Positions 12,601 through 27,600 of a stretch of 64,000 nt of DNA are shown one piece after another. How positions within the stretch are numbered: the stretch's first letter is position 1; every line of letters begins with the position of its first letter. The DNA lies in the NCBI GenBank assembly GCA_023079485.1, contig CM041089.1:15781660-15845659 (forward strand). Direction: 5' to 3'. Below the pieces are notes generated by a model that ran no database searches, was not told the DNA's origin, and worked only from the letters and a program-made list of their open reading frames with translations. Origin of the DNA: Archilochus colubris (Eukaryota > Chordata > Aves > Apodiformes > Trochilidae). The position numbers and the translations under genes were made by a program.

Positions 12601-15600
12601 AATATGTAAGGAGCGAGTGTCAGGGAGATGGAGTTAGGCTTTTCTCAGTGATTACCAGTGATAGGACAAGGGGTAAGGGGTGTAAATTGGAGCATAGGAG
12701 GTTCAAGTTGAATATTCGAAAAAATTTTTTTACTGTAAGAGTGACAGAGCCCTGGAACAGGCTGCCCAGGGAGGTTGTGGAGTCTCCTTCACTGGAGACA
12801 TTCAAAACCCGCTTGGACACGTTCCTGCGCAATGTACTCTAGGTGGCCCTGCTCTGGCAGGGGGGGTTGGACTAGATGATCTTTCGAGGTCCCTTCCAAC
12901 CCCTAGGATTCTATGATTCTATGATTCTATGATTCTATGATTGAGATAATGAATGAGAAGTTTTTGGCATTATTTGCAATGAAATTACAATGGCCATGGG
13001 TGCATTAGATTTACTCAGCAGTGAGGTGATTTCAGTGACTGAAATCCAGGCTTTACCGTAAGTCCCTATTGCTACTGGTCTTGAAAAGAAAAAAAAAAGG
13101 AAAGCTGTACTGAGCTGTTTGAAGAAAAGTATAGTTCAAGCTACAGTAGTGTGTCCAGTTTTGTTTTTTTTTTAACTTGCTTTTCCTAACTTTATGTGTT
13201 TTATGTTCATGATTTACTTTATCTAGAAATATCTGCTGAGACTCACTGTTCCATTCTTACCAAGAAAGGTACTGTGTTTGAGAAATGCCATGCTGTGGTG
13301 AACCCTATTCCTTTCTACAAGGTAAGAAATTATTCTGACAGATTTGTACAGATGGAGTCCAAATAAGGACCAGAATGTACTCCTAGGCAGTATCCCACTC
13401 ATTTGGATCAGTAATGAGTAGAAGGCAAGGAACAAGTATGGTTTCAGAAATTATGTTTCCACCACACTCCAAGTCTGATTGCTCATAAGCATCAGCTGCA
13501 GCCCTATGGATCAGGAGGTGGTTTTGCTCCATATCAACAACTTTAACTATGCAAAGTATTGATTTTCCCATAACTGAGCACATGGTGTTTGCCAATCTCC
13601 ACAAGCCCTTTTGAAAATTAAGAATTGAAAGCAGTGAATTAAAAGAAGGCACTTATAGGTATTAAGTATATTTTATCCCTGTCAATCAGGCAATTAAACA
13701 GTTCTTTTTCTTTAGTTTTAGTTATGCAATATGCATTTTGCATGACTTCCCTTTGCACTTAAGCACAGGATCATTTCCCTTGGGAGAGACCTTTCAAACC
13801 ATGCAGTCCAACCATCAATCTGACAGTCCCAAGTCCACCATGTCCCAAAGCACCACATCTGCACATCTTTCAACCCTCCCAGGCTTTAGCACTTCCAAAT
13901 ATCTGCTTCCCATAACACCCCCTCCCTGTGTTGGGTTTCAGAGATGTGTCTACCAAGCCTGTAACTATGAGGAGACCTTTCCTTACATTTGTTCTGCTCT
14001 GGGATCCTATGCAAGAACATGCAGTTCAATGGGTCTAATCCTGGAGAACTGGAGGAACAGCATGGACAATTGTAGTAAGTAACCAAACCAACTCTCCATG
14101 CTCTGTCATCAGGTGAATGTGTGCATGCTGACCCTTCCCATCTGGTTCAGAAAAGGATTGTTATTTTAAGACTACATTAAAAAAAAAAGATTACCCAGGT
14201 GCTTTAAGGTGAGCATGTGGATATCTGCAGGACTTGATAATTAAGTGATGGAAAAAACCAAATAAATAAAGCTGTATCGTACTGCAAGATGAGAAAGAAC
14301 TAGGAAAAACTCTGGTTGCAGGTGTGATTTGGCTGTTATATAACTTAGACATGGGCATAGGTTTTACAGTTAGTGGAAAATACATTAGCAATTCTGCAAA
14401 GCTTCTCTTTTCATTATCTTATTCCAAGATACAAAAAGAGCAAGAAGACAGCCTTCAGTAAACTTCCAAACAGATACATAGTTGGTCTGAAATATTTTTT
14501 GCTAGAGCTCCACATCCAAAAAAAGAGAAGAAATAGGAAGCATGGAAGCTGTTGACACACTCTATGCAGCACAATATGGCCACAGCTACCTTTCACAAGG
14601 AAGAAAGTAAGCAGATCAAGTTAAACACACTCTCCTTCTTGTTTTCCAGCCATTACTTGTACTGGCAATCAAACATTCAGCTACAACACTCAGGCATGTG
14701 ACAGGACATGCTTGTCACTCTCCAACAGAGCCCTGGAATGCCATACAACTGACATCCCTCTGGAAGGCTGCCATTGTCCCAAAGGCACCTACTTGAACCA
14801 CAAGAACGAGTGTGTTCCCAAGGCTCATTGTCCCTGCTATTTAGAAGAAAGAAAGTTCATCTTTCCTGATCAGTCAACAGTAACTGGTGGGATTACCTGG
14901 TGAGTGTGTCAAATTTAAAGCTCAACAGACTAAGGATGGAGATGAGGGGTCTTCATCTTGTTTCTGTTGAGGGTTCACAGCTGTAAGCAGCTCAGCACCA
15001 CACAGCCACTTAAGCACATTCAGATTCCACAGCTCAATGTGGAAGAGAATCATCAAGGCAAAAGTCAGAAAATTTGTGAGTGCTAAGAAAGAGTTTTTAA
15101 TAACTTTACTATTAACAAGCAACCCAGAATGTGCAATCAGAGCTCAGGAATGACTGCACTACTTACTGTCAGCAGGCATATGTGCAGACATTCCCAGGGA
15201 GCATGACTTTGTCACACACAATGGTTACTTGGGAAGTCAAGCATCATAACTACAAATATCCCTCCTTCCTCCCTTTTTCTCCTGAGCTTTTATTGCTGCT
15301 GATGTTGTTGCACAGTACAGAATACCCTTTTGGTCAGTTTGGCTCAGCTGTCCTGCCTCTATCCCCTCCCTTTTTGTGCACTCCCAGCCCACTCACTGGT
15401 GGGGCAGCATGAGAAGCAGAGAAAGCTTTGACAATGCTCAGCAATAGCTAAAAGCTGTCATGTTATCAACACTGTTTCTGTCACAAATCCAAAGCATAGC
15501 ACCACTGAGCTGCTACAAAGAAAATTAACTCCATTCCAGCCCAAACTAGTACAGTCTCCTTTACTTTTAGTAGCAAAGGTTTCTTTTTCATTACATTTTT

Positions 15601-18600
15601 GCCCTTTCCTGAAATATGAAGATTCTTAAATGAACTAATTTAATTTATCTTAAGGGTAGGAAAAAAAAAATTAAATAAGGAAAAAATTAGGAAATGATAG
15701 GTAAGATCTGATTATGCCTATTCACAGATTTTGTCAACAGCATCTGGGAAGCATCAAGAATGACTTGACAGGCAATTGTTATAGTGAATTATATTCATAT
15801 AAACTGAATTCAGGGCTACTGTTCACTTCCCAAACTGATATTACTGTATAGTACAAAAATGCAGAGAGCCAAGTTGACTCAGGTTCCATTTTGGAGGATG
15901 AGGAGGAGCTAGTAACATAAATAAACATTTCTAATGGTTAGAAACATGAAGCCAGATTGAAAAACATAAAAACTGTTTCTTAAAACCAAAAATTAATAGA
16001 ATTTTTTTTTCCCCACTAGCTACTGTGTTAATGGGAGACTGAGCTGCACAGGCAAACCTCAAAACCCTGCAGGTATGGGTCTGATATGATTTACTTAGAA
16101 ACACACTGTAAAATTTCTACTTCACAGTCTCTCCACTGTTTGTTCTTCTCCCTTTTTCTTAGAAAGCTGCAGAGCTCCTAAGAAATATGTATCATGTTCT
16201 GACAGTTTAGAAAACAAATATGGAGCTGCATGTGCCCCTACCTGTCAGATGCTGGCTACTGGGATTGAATGTGTGAGTTTTACAGCTCTGGGATATTTAT
16301 CCTCTTGAGGAAGGAAGAATGTTCTGGTTGTTACTTAGGATGGGATTACATTCCCTCTGGTGAAACAAAAGGAGATATTTCTGCTAACATGATACAGTTA
16401 AACATCATACTTCTTTCCACAGACTGTGGACACTTAAAATTTACATGTATTCAAGACATGAATGAACAATTCAATTGCATGAATTGATTAATAAAATTCT
16501 TTTAAATAAACAGAATTTAAATCCTTTAAGGATTCTGTTACCTCTGGCTCAGGTAGCCCATAAGCTGCATGTCACTGGAAACTGATAGAACATCTGGTTT
16601 ATGCTCCCTCTTGTATTCTTTCCCAAATATCTGCTGCTGATGGTGATGAGATTCAGGAGACCTGGACTGTGTGGACTTCTGGTCTATGCTGATAGGGTTG
16701 TCTTATGTCTTTACATAGCAAGACGAACCTCTTTTACGGAATGGCACTTCAAGGTCCAACCAGGTGTTCCAGCAGGGACTCACAAACTGTGCTCTGAGCC
16801 TATAGCCCTCAGGGTTGACCAGCCTGGATCAGTGCTATTGCTCCAAGAGCGACTGACCTCTCTGCTGGCTTGCTCAGGACCGAGCTGAGCCTGTGCTTCA
16901 AGCCTCACCTTTTATTGGCCCCCTAATCCTGCTCATGCGCAGTGGGGACTCACCCTAATCAGGCACAGGTGGGCTTGACACAAGCTCATGCTCACTACCT
17001 GGTAATTAGTGGCACCTGGTTGCCTCATTTCACTACATCTTTACATTGGGAGAATTGTAATAAGCTTCTGTTGTACTCTGTCTGAAAGATTGGTAGCACC
17101 TTAATATACATTTTTCAGAGTCTTCAGGTATGTTTAGTATCTCCCACAATCAGTGCATCCTACAGTTTCAGTGACACTAGTTCAATTGACTTGTATATTA
17201 GTATGAGAAAAATCACAAAACTGAAAGCAAGTCAAAACTAGGCTTTAGCACAGGTTAACTCTTAACACCATTCACATACAAGAGAAAATGCATCTCACAG
17301 TTGTTGGTTTTTTTCACTTTGCAATCTGCTGATCTCTGCCAGATACCCACTAAATGTGAATCAGGCTGTGTCTGTGTGGATGGGCTGTATGAAAATCCTG
17401 ATGGCAGATGTGTTCCAGCTGAGGAGTGTCCATGTGAATATGGTGGCCTTGCTTATGGAAAAGGGGAACAGATCCAAACTGAATGTGAGAGCTGGTAAGA
17501 ATCACACAGTTTGCCATTACAGAATCAGAGAACAGTCATGGCTGGAAAAGACTTCTGAGATCGCTGACTCCAACCATACACACACACAACAAATAAACCA
17601 AATAAACAAATAAACCCCTGCAATCTCCAGGCCCTGAAGTGCCACATCTACACATTCCTGAAATATCTCCAGGGATGGGTGACTCAACCACCTCCATTTC
17701 ACTAAACTGTGTAAAATTTTTGTACTGAACAAAAGCCTTTATTTAGCCTTTAGGGGCATCAGAAAGGGCATCAGCTGAATGGAAGGAATACAGTGACAAA
17801 GCACAGAGGTGATACAGAGCAGCTCAACATTTCACAGTACATGTGTTTGTAGAGATGAGAGTCATGGCACTGGCTTCAAGGATAATTTCTGCCCCATGCT
17901 TATTGAGCAGTAAGGGCACCCAGCAGGGCCTGGAACTGAAACCTACATGAGGCCATGGATTATAAGACCCCCCTAAATAAAGATAAAGGCAGAATCTTCC
18001 TTTTCTGTGGATAAAAGCAACCTCCACAGAAGATGGTTTCAATCTCATTAGCAGTATTCTCAAAGTACATTATTCCCTTTCCAATTACTAATCCAGTATT
18101 AAAAAACAACCAACAACACCCAGCCTACACAGAACAGTGACATCTGTTCTCATTAAAAGCAAAATTAATGCAATTTATATTCTTTCTTTCATGAGAAGAA
18201 AAAAAGCTAAAATTACTTATGATTTTTTCTTTATCATGAATACATTTTCTAGGCAGTCCATAACTTTCAGTTGAGGTTCTTACCTTAGCTGTAACTAGGT
18301 CACAGTGTACAGCAGTCAATTAAATGAACACCTGATCTATAAAAGTGCATGCATATAAAAAAAGCAGGTTAAGGTAGAATTCCTGTGAACCCTGAGCATG
18401 GTTTCTCTTCTCACTCCTAGCACTTGTCTGAAAGGCAAATGGAAATGTGTTCAGAAATCCAAGTGTTCCTCAACCTGTAACCTGTATGGAGAAGGCCACA
18501 TCACCACCTTTGATGGACAACGTTTTGTGTTTGATGGCAACTGTGAATACATATTGGCCATGGTAATCTTCCTGTTGCTGCTTATTTTGGCAGTATCTTA

Positions 18601-21600
18601 GCATCAAGAAACAACCTAATTTAAATGACTAATGAAAATATCTAGAAAGCATGTATAACCAATAGAACACTTTGAATCTTTATAAACATTGTGGGTTTAT
18701 ATGTTCCCCTTATTTCAGTATTTAAGATAAAAAGACTTCTCAAAACATGGGGTGCAATTACAAACAATTCTGCATTTAGTAACATGTTTAAATAATCATT
18801 CATACCTATGTATTCCATACCAGCCAACTATGTCTTTTAGGAAAGTGATGTCAGGTTGACTACCACATCAGAGGTCAAAAACAGGTAGAATTGGATTCAC
18901 ATTTAAACTTTAGTTTTTTATGGTCCTATCTCTTAACATGGAAGACTCCAGAGACAGAATCTGTATGAGAGTTGTATTTTTTTGTGGTTTGGTTTGGTTT
19001 TTGGTTTGGTTTCTTTTCATTTCATTTTAGGATGGCTGCAGTGTTAGTAGACCTGTTTCCTCTTTCAAAATTGTTACTGAGAATGTCATCTGTGGGAAAT
19101 CAGGGGTTACCTGCTCCAGATCCATCCGCCTTTACCTTGGGGTAAGACCTCACTTCTGCTCTTATACAGCCAAATTATTATTTTAAAACTCTTTGTTTGC
19201 CTTTTGGAAGTTTTAGCCATGCCTTTGCAGTGATGACTTGTAAGTAAAAATGCATGCTGAATCTAGAGATACACCCTGAATCCAGGGATAACAGACTGTT
19301 AGTTCCCCGGGTCCTCATTTCTACCCTTTGACAAATGGGTGCAATATTTCCCTTTTTCCAGGAAATTCTGCCATGAATTTTCAAAAATAGATGGGAGTGT
19401 CAGGACAGTCCATAGTAGCACAGTGTCTGGTCTTTGGCAACGTGGCACAGAGTAAGAAAAGCACTGAAACTTGATAAGTTATAACATCCAGATAAATTTT
19501 CTTCCAGAACTTGACATTCATATTGCGAGATGAAACCTTCAGTATTTCTGGGGAAAATCCTGGAGTTCAGTACAAGGTGAAAACAAATGCCCTGCACCTG
19601 ATGTTTGATATTATTATCCCAGGAAAATACAACATGACCTTCATCTGGAATAAGCACATGAACTTCTTCATCAAGATCTCCAGAGAATCACAGGTATTAC
19701 AGAACAGCTTCCTCAGGACACTGTCCTTTCACTCTGTGTGACCTGCAGTGGCTTTCTCTATGATGCCAAAGGTTTTCCAGAGGTGCTACAAGCAATTCAT
19801 TTTCATTATCTCCAAAACAGCAGAGACTTTCACTAGAGGCTGTTTTTTACTTTGCTGCATTGAGGACATTTTTGAGAGAAGTGCTTGTGTTGTATTCAGC
19901 TGCACGGTTGAAATTAATCTCTAAATGATGACAGTTTGCAATTTGGAGGCAAACACATTCATCCCCTGATGAACAGAACCTCATAAACAATGTGTTTGTA
20001 GATCACATTCACAGCTGAAGCATGGGCAGCTGTCAGATATCAGAAGGGAAGGTAAGTGATTGTAACTGGCTAAACTGACACCTCTGCTTGCCTTTCATCT
20101 AGGAAACCATATGTGGTTTGTGTGGGAACTATAATGGCAATATGAAGGATGATTTTGAAACTCGGAGCAAGTATGTGGCATCAAATGAGTTGGAATTTGT
20201 CAATTCCTGGAAAGAGAATCCTCTCTGTGGGGATGTTTACTTTGTGGTGGACCCCTGCAGCAAGAACCCTTATCGTAAAGCATGGGCAGAAAAGACATGT
20301 TCCATCATCAACAGCCAAGTCTTTTCTGCCTGTCACAACAAGGTAGGAGTTGGTTTCTTCTTCATTTTATTTATAGGCATAATCTGTATCCTTCAAAAAC
20401 ACTCACACTCCTACACCTTATTTTCTCTTCCCCAATATGTTTTAATAAAATATAAATCAAATATTTTATGGCTCTCATTTTTTTAAATCTCCAACCTTTC
20501 TTTTTTGTACTTCAGCAGCTCTTTTGTAAGCACAAAAGCTAAGTATGGCATTGGCTAATTAAAAGTATCAGAGTGAGAAAAGAATAAAGAATTAAGCATC
20601 AGAAATTAGTCAGTCTGTTGATGATGCCTGGAACTGATCAATTTACTGCTTACTCTTCTGAAACCATTTAGGCTTTACTAGAAAACTGAGCTAAAGAAAA
20701 GCCTAAAAACACTTATTCTCATCAACAGTTCAACAGCATTACCCAAAAGCTGATGAGATCAGCTCAAAAGCAATATATCATCAACTCTCCTTTTTGCTTT
20801 AAGCTGTCCACTTTGTGGACATGAGAATATCTCAAGGTTCACCACAACCAGGCCTTCTGGAGGAAGATCTCCACTTTCAGGAGGTCAAAACACAAGAGAA
20901 ATGTGAATAATGCTGCAGTGTTCACACATATTGGTGGAATATGGACAGCAGAAAAACTCAGTGGCTGAATGGATGTGGGGCTTGGGGTTTTTTAGCTGCC
21001 TGTGCATAACATGTTCAGGAACAGTATAATTTTAAAATTATGTACCTGGCAAAACATCATCAGCTTCTGCTGCTGGTGTGGAGACACCTATGATCTTGCT
21101 AAAAGATTTTGATGAAGTGGGACTGCAATTACTTTGGAAAGTGTTCAGATAAATAGCAGCCACTCACACTTGCTGTTGTTGAGCCCAGGGGAAAAAAAAA
21201 ACACCTTCTTCAAGAATCCCAGGAAATTCCTGACCTGTCTCTCCACCCCAGGTGAATCGGATGCCCTACTACGAAGCCTGTGTCAGGGATTCCTGTGGCT
21301 GTGATGTGGGAGGGGACTGTGAGTGCATGTGTGATGCCATTGCAGTCTATGCCATGGCCTGCTTGGAGAAAGGGGTCTGCATTGACTGGAGGACCCCCGA
21401 GTTCTGCCGTGAGTTCCTCTGAGGTCTCTCTCAGTGTTGTGGCTGTGGGGATGTGACAAGACAGCTGGTGGCTTCATAAGCAACATAATGGTTGCATTTT
21501 CTCTATACTTAACTTCAGTCACCTGGGTTTTGAAATCTGTAGTGCTCAGAAATCTGTAGTTTAGCACTTCTGCTAAACAAACCAAAATATTGTATCAGTT

Positions 21601-24600
21601 TTTACTGTGGAGGAATGAGAGAAAATAATGTGGTCACAGAAGGCAGATTGTTTCTTCTGCTGCTACTGTACACTGAGCTGTGAGTTTGTCAGCAGAGGGA
21701 GTATGAAGTTATAAAAAGTATGGCTTGCTTTAGCTATGATGAAACAATATTCTGTGTGGATGTCAAGGAAACAGAGACAGCTGTGTTGGCTGCAACACTG
21801 TAAAAACAGGAAAAAGATATCAAGGTGCTCCAGAACACCATATGCAGAGGAGCAAAGAGGATGAGTGTGTTATTACATCAGAGATGACAACTGCAGCATT
21901 CATTTGTCTTTTTAACATTTCACTATGTTCTACATTAAAAATTGTGGAAATGCCTGCATAGTGCAAACTGACTTTACTGGAGAGTAAATGTCAGATTACA
22001 CCAGAAGCTAATGATTTCTGTGACAAAATTCTTATTTAAACTGCTTGTTAATTTTGTCCTCCTTTCAGTACTTTTAAAAATATCATGCCATTGGTTTTTA
22101 AAAAATCTGATTTCTCTCTTGTTACCCTTTTCTAGCTGTCTATTGTGAGTATTACAATACTCATAAAAAACCAGGAAGTGGTGATGTTTATTCCTCTGCC
22201 TACAACAGTGACAACTGCATCTGGCATTACAGGCCTTGTAATTGTCCAAATCAAAACTACAAATATGTCAACATTGAAGGTAATGAGCTGTACTGGTGTG
22301 ATGAGGAAACAGTAACACAGTCATAATTTTCAGTGTTGTTTTTTAAAACCAGCCATATCACAGTTAAACAATGGTATTTTAACTGATGTTTTCTTTAAAG
22401 CAGTTTTGCTGAACTTTATGTTCCTACAACTGCTTTAAATACATAACCAGTTCAATGCCTGTACTACACCAAGCTTTATATTTAGCTCAGCCTAGCATGT
22501 ACATAAATTCTGTGACTTGTATCAAAAGAATATGGTGTAATTAGGTATGAAGACATGTAGAGAGAGCAGTTAATATTTTTATTAGACAAGTGGATATAGT
22601 TGAGAATCCAAAAAAATTACCACATCAGACCCTTCTTCTGAGGATTGCATTGGAAATGCTTACCTAATAGCTGATGTTGTAACCAAAACTATTTGTAATA
22701 ACAGAAATGTATTTGCAGATTGTAAAGAGCATACATTAGTTGCTGTTCTCTCAGAAAAACAAAACAAAGTGCTCTTCCCCTTTCTGCAGGCTGCTATAAC
22801 TGCTCTCGTGATGAGTATTTTGACCATGAGAAGTTAAGATGTGTGCCTTGTGGTAAGCAGCTACCTATATATGTATTCTCTTTCCCTACAGTAACTAGAA
22901 AGCAACACTTAAAGGAGGTTTCTTAAAGAAGGAATTTTTCCTAGTAGTTCTCAGGTAATAATGAGAGCTCATCCAAACATAACTTCCCCTCAAAAGAACC
23001 CTCTTATTGTATTGCTAGTGTGCAAAAACTTCAGTTTGCAAATAAAGAAAAGAATTAAAGGAAGGCTGAGGGGAGGGAATGTTACAAAGAAGCTGGATGA
23101 CCCTGATTAGTGATAGCTAGAAACACGGTAAGTTACATTTCCTGTACTTTTCAAAATGTGGGTTTTCCTGGCAGTGCATTGCTGTCCTGATCTGCATGCA
23201 GGGCTGCCCCAGCAGAGCCAGGGGCTCAGATTTTATCAATACCTTTCATATAAAAAAAACACAACAACACAGCCAAGAAGATCATACCCAGCTAATGGAC
23301 TCTACATGGCAAATACCTTTTTAGAGATTTTTAATTTTTTAACTTAGTTTAACTTCAATGTTATTGCTATATTATTTCCATGAAAACCTACCTCACTGAA
23401 TAATGGTTTGGGTAGACTCTTGGTGAACAGTTTGGATTTTCATGCAGATGCAAAAAACTCAAGAACAATTGGACTCACATTAAAGAATTATAACTTGTGT
23501 AACCGAGATCTCTCTCATCTAGAGTTCTCATTCCCATGTGTCCATTATTCCTGAAAAGTGAGATGATCTTAAGCACAAAAATTGCAAGAAAGTTATCAAG
23601 AGCCTACTTGTCTTCATTATTATGATATATTGATTTTTTTAGTGTTGTGTAATTCCACTGATGTAAAGTTTTCCTTTGAAATATGTAACAAGAAGCCTTT
23701 TCAGAAATAACTAACATAATCCTTTGAACCATCTCTGAAATTTGCCTTATATAGAATATTTTAATATGCTTTTACTCACAAATCTAACCTGTTCTACCTT
23801 TCCACAACAGGAGATGAAAGCATTAGTACCACACCTGAAACATCTGCACCTGCAACAGGTTGGTTTCTGTAGCTGAAGAAACTGATGAGTATGTCCTGAT
23901 GTGCTTTTATGGAGGCATCAGAGAGTTTCATTACCCGTGTCACATGCCTAAGATGCAGTCATGAAAAATAACTTGGCAAGACAATTATCATGAAAGTTTT
24001 CAGAGAAATATGTTAGTATTCTCAAAAGAACAGACAGACAGAGGCCCCATCCCTGGAAATATTCAGGGTCAGGCTGGACAGAGCTCTGAGCAGCCTGATC
24101 TAATTGAAGATGTCCCACTCATTTCAGGGGGTGTGACTGGAAGGCTGTTAACGGTTCCTTTCAAACAAACCCTTTCTATGATGTACAAAATCTCACTAAA
24201 ATTCCCATCACAGTTCTTAATGGTGACTGTCCACATAACTCTTAGGACAGTTAAGAAGTTCTTCATGGAAATATATGGCAGAGTACTGCAAATCCCCAGA
24301 GCCTGATCCAGGAAGGGAAGCTTCATTACACTGATCTTTGATAGAAATTCCACTAATTTTCCTGCAGAGAGATGGTTTTGGGAAAAGTTACACTGTTGAC
24401 TGTCTGAATAATAAAATGCAATTCCATCTCTGCTGCTCTGCAGTACTGATGTCCAATTTGCATTAAAGTGATGAAGAAAAAAAACCATATAAGGCTTCTG
24501 CTCAAACTTGTGTTTTAATGTAATACCAAAGGATGAGACAGATAATTTCTCTCGAATGTTTAATCTAAAAGGTAATGGTTTTTAATAGGAATTACTGCTA

Positions 24601-27600
24601 ATATAATAGTTATTCAGTGTTTTTACTTTAAAAATATTTTTCAATTTACATAGGTGTGTTATACATACATTGTCATGTCTTACCCTTTAATTTTTCTTTT
24701 TTTTCTCTTAGTAACAGCAGTGCAGCCTGAAGTAACAAGAAGCTCTACAGCACTTACCCTACCCAAAGTACATAGTATTTCTTCTTCTGGAGCTACTATA
24801 TCAGCTGAGACCATAAATCCCACAATAACCTCAAAAACCACAGTTCCAAGGTCTTCATCAGCATCACCTCTTGTCTCAATAAAGTCAGCAACTGGTAGGT
24901 TTTTACTGCTACTGTCTAAAATAAATAGTAGTAAACTCACTCTATACATCACTGAGATTTCAAACCATTGCAAGCTTAAACATCCATGTTTAAGACTCCA
25001 AATCCTGAAGTAGGCAAAGCAGAATTCCAGAAGGGATTTTGCAGACCAGGAATGTTCAGAAGCATAGACTGGAAGTGCAAAGAAAGAAGGGATACAGGCA
25101 CTAGGTAAACAATAAAACCAACAATCACTTGCATCATCTGAGAAGCACATTAGAAGCTCTATAAGCAGTAAGCTAGCTCAGCTGCACTTGAATTTATTAG
25201 CTCAGCTGCAGACTCTTTTCCACAACTGGTTTGGTTATGCAGTCAGATTCAAGGAGCACCCAGCCTGTTAACTAAGAATATGAGCCAGCTCCAAAGCATA
25301 AGAACACAGCTATCAGGATTCTGGAGTCCTGCTCTCAGGAGGATGACTCCAACAGAAATTCCTTCCTGATTCTGTGGCTTGTGGAGACTTAATAATAAAT
25401 TATAGCTTCCCACCAACATGCACCTAGAAGAAGTCTTCCTAGACCCAGGCTATGAGGGAAAGAAGAATTAAAAAGAGGTCCCACAGAAATCAAAATACAA
25501 CTTCAAAGGCTGCCATTGTGACAGATTTGTGTACAGGGACAAGCAAAGGGCAATGGTCTTATGTTATTTAGTTTGGTAATTATGGAAAGCTGAAACTGGC
25601 CAACTTGGACCATCAGAATAGCCAGTGAAGCTGTCATTTGGGCAAAGCCCATACAGACTTTAGCCAGTAAGATAATTTCATAGAAAAATTATATAAAAAT
25701 TATCCAATACAGAAAAAAATACAGAAAATGAGAACAAAGAAATATATGAGAAAATAGAAAAGAAATATGACTAGAGAAAAATTCAGCAATCTCATGAGAA
25801 CATGAATACAAACAAACAATGATATAGATAATACTCAAACCACCAAGGGGGAAAACTGTGTCTCTGGGGTATGGGTGGCTTCTTCAAAATTCATCTATAT
25901 TCAAATATTCACTGAGTAGATTATTCACATTATACTATTTACCTTTGCTCCAAAAGAACATACAACATCAACATTTACCACAGCAAACATGACTACAGTC
26001 ATCACTCCCCCTGCCATAGCCACCTCTACGAGAAGAACCACTTCCATTAAGCCAACACACACACCTCTCACCTCATCAGCCCCTGCTTCAGCAGAGATGG
26101 AGAAAGTGAGCACACCACATCCCAAGACAACTATCAAAAGGGAAATGACAACCACCTCAATACCTACTCAATCTGTGTCTCAAATCACAGCTTCCAGCAA
26201 GTCTGAGCTAACAACAGCAGGTAAATACCTCTTCTTGACATCTGCCAGGTGAAACCGTCACTCACGAGACTGATGTATCAATGTATTCCTTATAAAACCC
26301 CAAACAGTCTTACAAGTGGTCTTAACATTGCAAATAGGTAGGAAAGGAGATGAAGAACTGGGATAAAAATGGAGATTTATGTGTCTTGCCAATGGAGCAA
26401 ATATCTGACACACAAATTTCATCTCAAACCTCACATTTCTCTCTGAGGCCATAGTCTACATTTCCTCCAAATTTAGGCAATATCTCTGTGCTTCAAAGTA
26501 TGTTCTTGAAAACTCATAGGTTGCAGAATATGTGTTCCCCTGAGCCATTGTAACAAATTCTCCCCCCAAAAAAAAGAATAAGAAAATTGGGATGTCAGGT
26601 ACTTCATGTGCTAAGATGAATGATCTCTGAGGGTCTATGACACTGAGAATTGCCAGGTTAGTGACTGACACCAGAAGCTGAGTTTTGTGCCAGTAATTAC
26701 AGCTTCCTCTGAGGAGCTATTACAACTCACTTTAACAAGGAACCTGACCAGCTCCCACCCATTACTCAATTCCATTCTTCTGTACTTTACAGAGAGTGAG
26801 AGAACTCAGGCAACCACTCTGCTCCACCAAGTCCCAGTAGGTGAGTAAGAAGGAGCTGAGAGGTGCCCTTGGCCTAAGACTCTGCATCACTTACCCAAGC
26901 TTTCCCAGATGATGTTCTGGAATGCCTTGGAGGGGAGACATGCACATCCAGAGAGGGATGTTCTTTCCTCAGGAACCTTCAGGAAGGGCAGGGGGTGCTG
27001 GATGACCAGAGAGCACCCTCCAGGCCCAGTTCTTGCCCCATGTTTTTTTGGGTGGGGAGCCATTGGCCCATTTGTCCTTCTTGCCCACTTAGTGGGGTCA
27101 GGTGCTGCCTTGGTGCTTCTGCCTGGGAATTGCCCACTTCCTTTGCCTTCCCCTCCTGCCCCACCATCCTAAATCAACCTCTGCTTTTCTCTCTGTAGCT
27201 GTCACTCACAGAAGAACAACAAAGCCACCCCCAGTGCAGCACCTAATCACACAGAAGACCACCCCTGCCATTCCAGCCAGCAGCACCTCTGTCCCAAGCC
27301 CTGCCAGCAGCCCAGAAGTCCTACTGGAAGGATTGTCTGCAAGCCCCAGCTCCTCACCTGCCATCTCAGCCTCATCCTCTTCTGTCCCATCCTCAGCTGT
27401 GTCCTTGACAAGGCTGAGACCATCACATCCTGGTAAGGCTCTCTCTGGCCCTTTGTGCTGTTCTGCCAGCTCCTTCCAGCTCCCAGCATTCTCTTTTAAG
27501 ATGTCTAACACAGGCTTCAGCTTTCGTATTTGTTCTCAGCTCCCATGGGATTCCCAGGACCAAGGCAGGTCCTCCTCCCTTGGAGGGGATACACTTCATG

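Noticed and set aside
12908..12942. Short direct repeats suggestive of a CRISPR-like array
   Set aside because: These are uninterrupted 8-bp ATTCTATG units without spacers, the normal CR1 3' tail in a vertebrate genome.
24069..24488. 139-residue minus-strand ORF
   Set aside because: It overlaps an old CR1 fragment and intron DNA, and has no recognisable domain.
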